From: Leisingera methylohalidivorans DSM 14336
GTDB lineage: Bacteria > Pseudomonadota > Alphaproteobacteria > Rhodobacterales > Rhodobacteraceae
DNA length: 64,000 nucleotides
Direction of reading: 5' to 3'
Assembly: GCF_000511355.1 (NCBI RefSeq)
Contig: NC_023135.1
Span: 1,204,371-1,268,370 of the forward strand
How positions within the stretch are numbered: position 1 is the stretch's first letter; each line of letters starts with the position of its first letter. Both the position numbers and the translations under genes were made by a program. Under the pieces are notes generated by a model. It was not told the origin of the DNA. It worked only from the letters and a program-made list of their open reading frames with translations, and searched no databases. This document shows, piece after piece, positions 63,853 to 64,000 of this stretch.

Positions 63853-64000
63853 GCCGCTGCCTTTCTCTGTGCTTCGCCTGCCGCGGTGGCCTGGCCCTTG
63901 GTCAGGCGCTTCATGATCCGGTCCAGGGCAACTTCGGAAACTTTGGTAAAGCAAAGGTAGAAGACCAGCAGCGCCGCAAAGTACCAGACGTGCCAGTTCG
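63849..64000 (-). CDS. ABC transporter permease, C-terminal end (5' partial)
   Basis: The last 49 residues of a gene that enters from the right edge: NWHVWYFAALLVFYLCFTKV, then a helix SEVALDRIMKRLTKG and a polar tail to TGA. The end is that of an amino-acid permease companion (HisQ/ArtQ type). Its stop overlaps the next permease start (ATGA), as expected for a heterodimeric permease pair. Confidence 0.75.
   Translation of the reverse strand, partial: NWHVWYFAALLVFYLCFTKVSEVALDRIMKRLTKGQATAAGEAQRKAAA

Overview
The window is GC-rich and reads as chromosomal DNA of a marine alphaproteobacterium of the Roseobacter group (Rhodobacteraceae). The evidence is the short ProRS without an editing insertion, a single LolC/E-type permease overlapping lolD, the phaZ/phaC/phaP/phaR set, an Hda protein downstream of a PerM-type permease, SdhE, LdtR and the general style of the proteins. 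Exact genus is not determinable by eye (Leisingera, Phaeobacter and Ruegeria are plausible). No tRNA, rRNA, CRISPR array, transposase or prophage was seen.

Layout. 1-6050: end of an endonuclease/exonuclease/phosphatase gene, a Lys/Ala-rich unknown protein, a small exported protein, then exopolyphosphatase (Ppx/GppA), Hda and an AI-2E/PerM permease on the minus strand. 6051-9000: an FAD oxidoreductase and an agmatinase. 9252-16652: proS, lolE, lolD, bactofilin, a YjdM zinc-ribbon protein, a small DMT exporter, a lipoprotein with a HEATH metalloprotease-like motif, a Tag-like DNA glycosylase and a membrane protein. 16653-17798: about 1.1 kb without genes, packed with tandem, direct and palindromic repeats. 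17799-20521: an AT-richer HEPN-domain gene whose start overlaps the stop of parE. 20757-35616: mixed metabolic and accessory genes (PLP decarboxylase, DUF1007 and NicO metal transport, MATE exporter, yeast-type cytosine deaminase, aspartate aminotransferase, SdhE, LdtR, glyoxalase), including four genes that look broken. 36143-38949: thyA, folA, cspA, an ArsC-like protein and a small membrane protein. 39023-41571: a bufferin operon (DUF2282 precursor, DUF692 MNIO enzyme, DUF2063 partner, DoxX). 41793-48218: thrS, hydrolases, a VOC protein and a GFA-like protein. 48223-55596: polyhydroxyalkanoate depolymerase, synthase, phasin and regulator, with an adenylate cyclase and an epimerase between phasin and regulator. 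55797-64000: two small membrane proteins, a DegT-type aminotransferase and a glutamine-synthetase/oxidase/amidotransferase cluster of the gamma-glutamyl-polyamine type with two ABC permeases, the last cut by the window end.

The most interesting points are: (i) the bufferin operon, with an intrinsic terminator placed between the precursor and its modifying enzymes; (ii) four disrupted genes between 22.3 and 34.7 kb, two of them broken by exact short tandem duplications (14 bp and 11 bp) and one, a Slam-type outer-membrane protein next to its probable lipoprotein substrate, by a single amber codon just before its last beta-strands; (iii) three CTGC-N3-GCAG sites in the pha promoters; (iv) one 12-bp operator-like sequence shared by the two promoters of the glutamine-synthetase cluster; (v) a palindromic-repeat array next to the HEPN/parE pair. 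All calls were made by reading the sequence; no database search was run.
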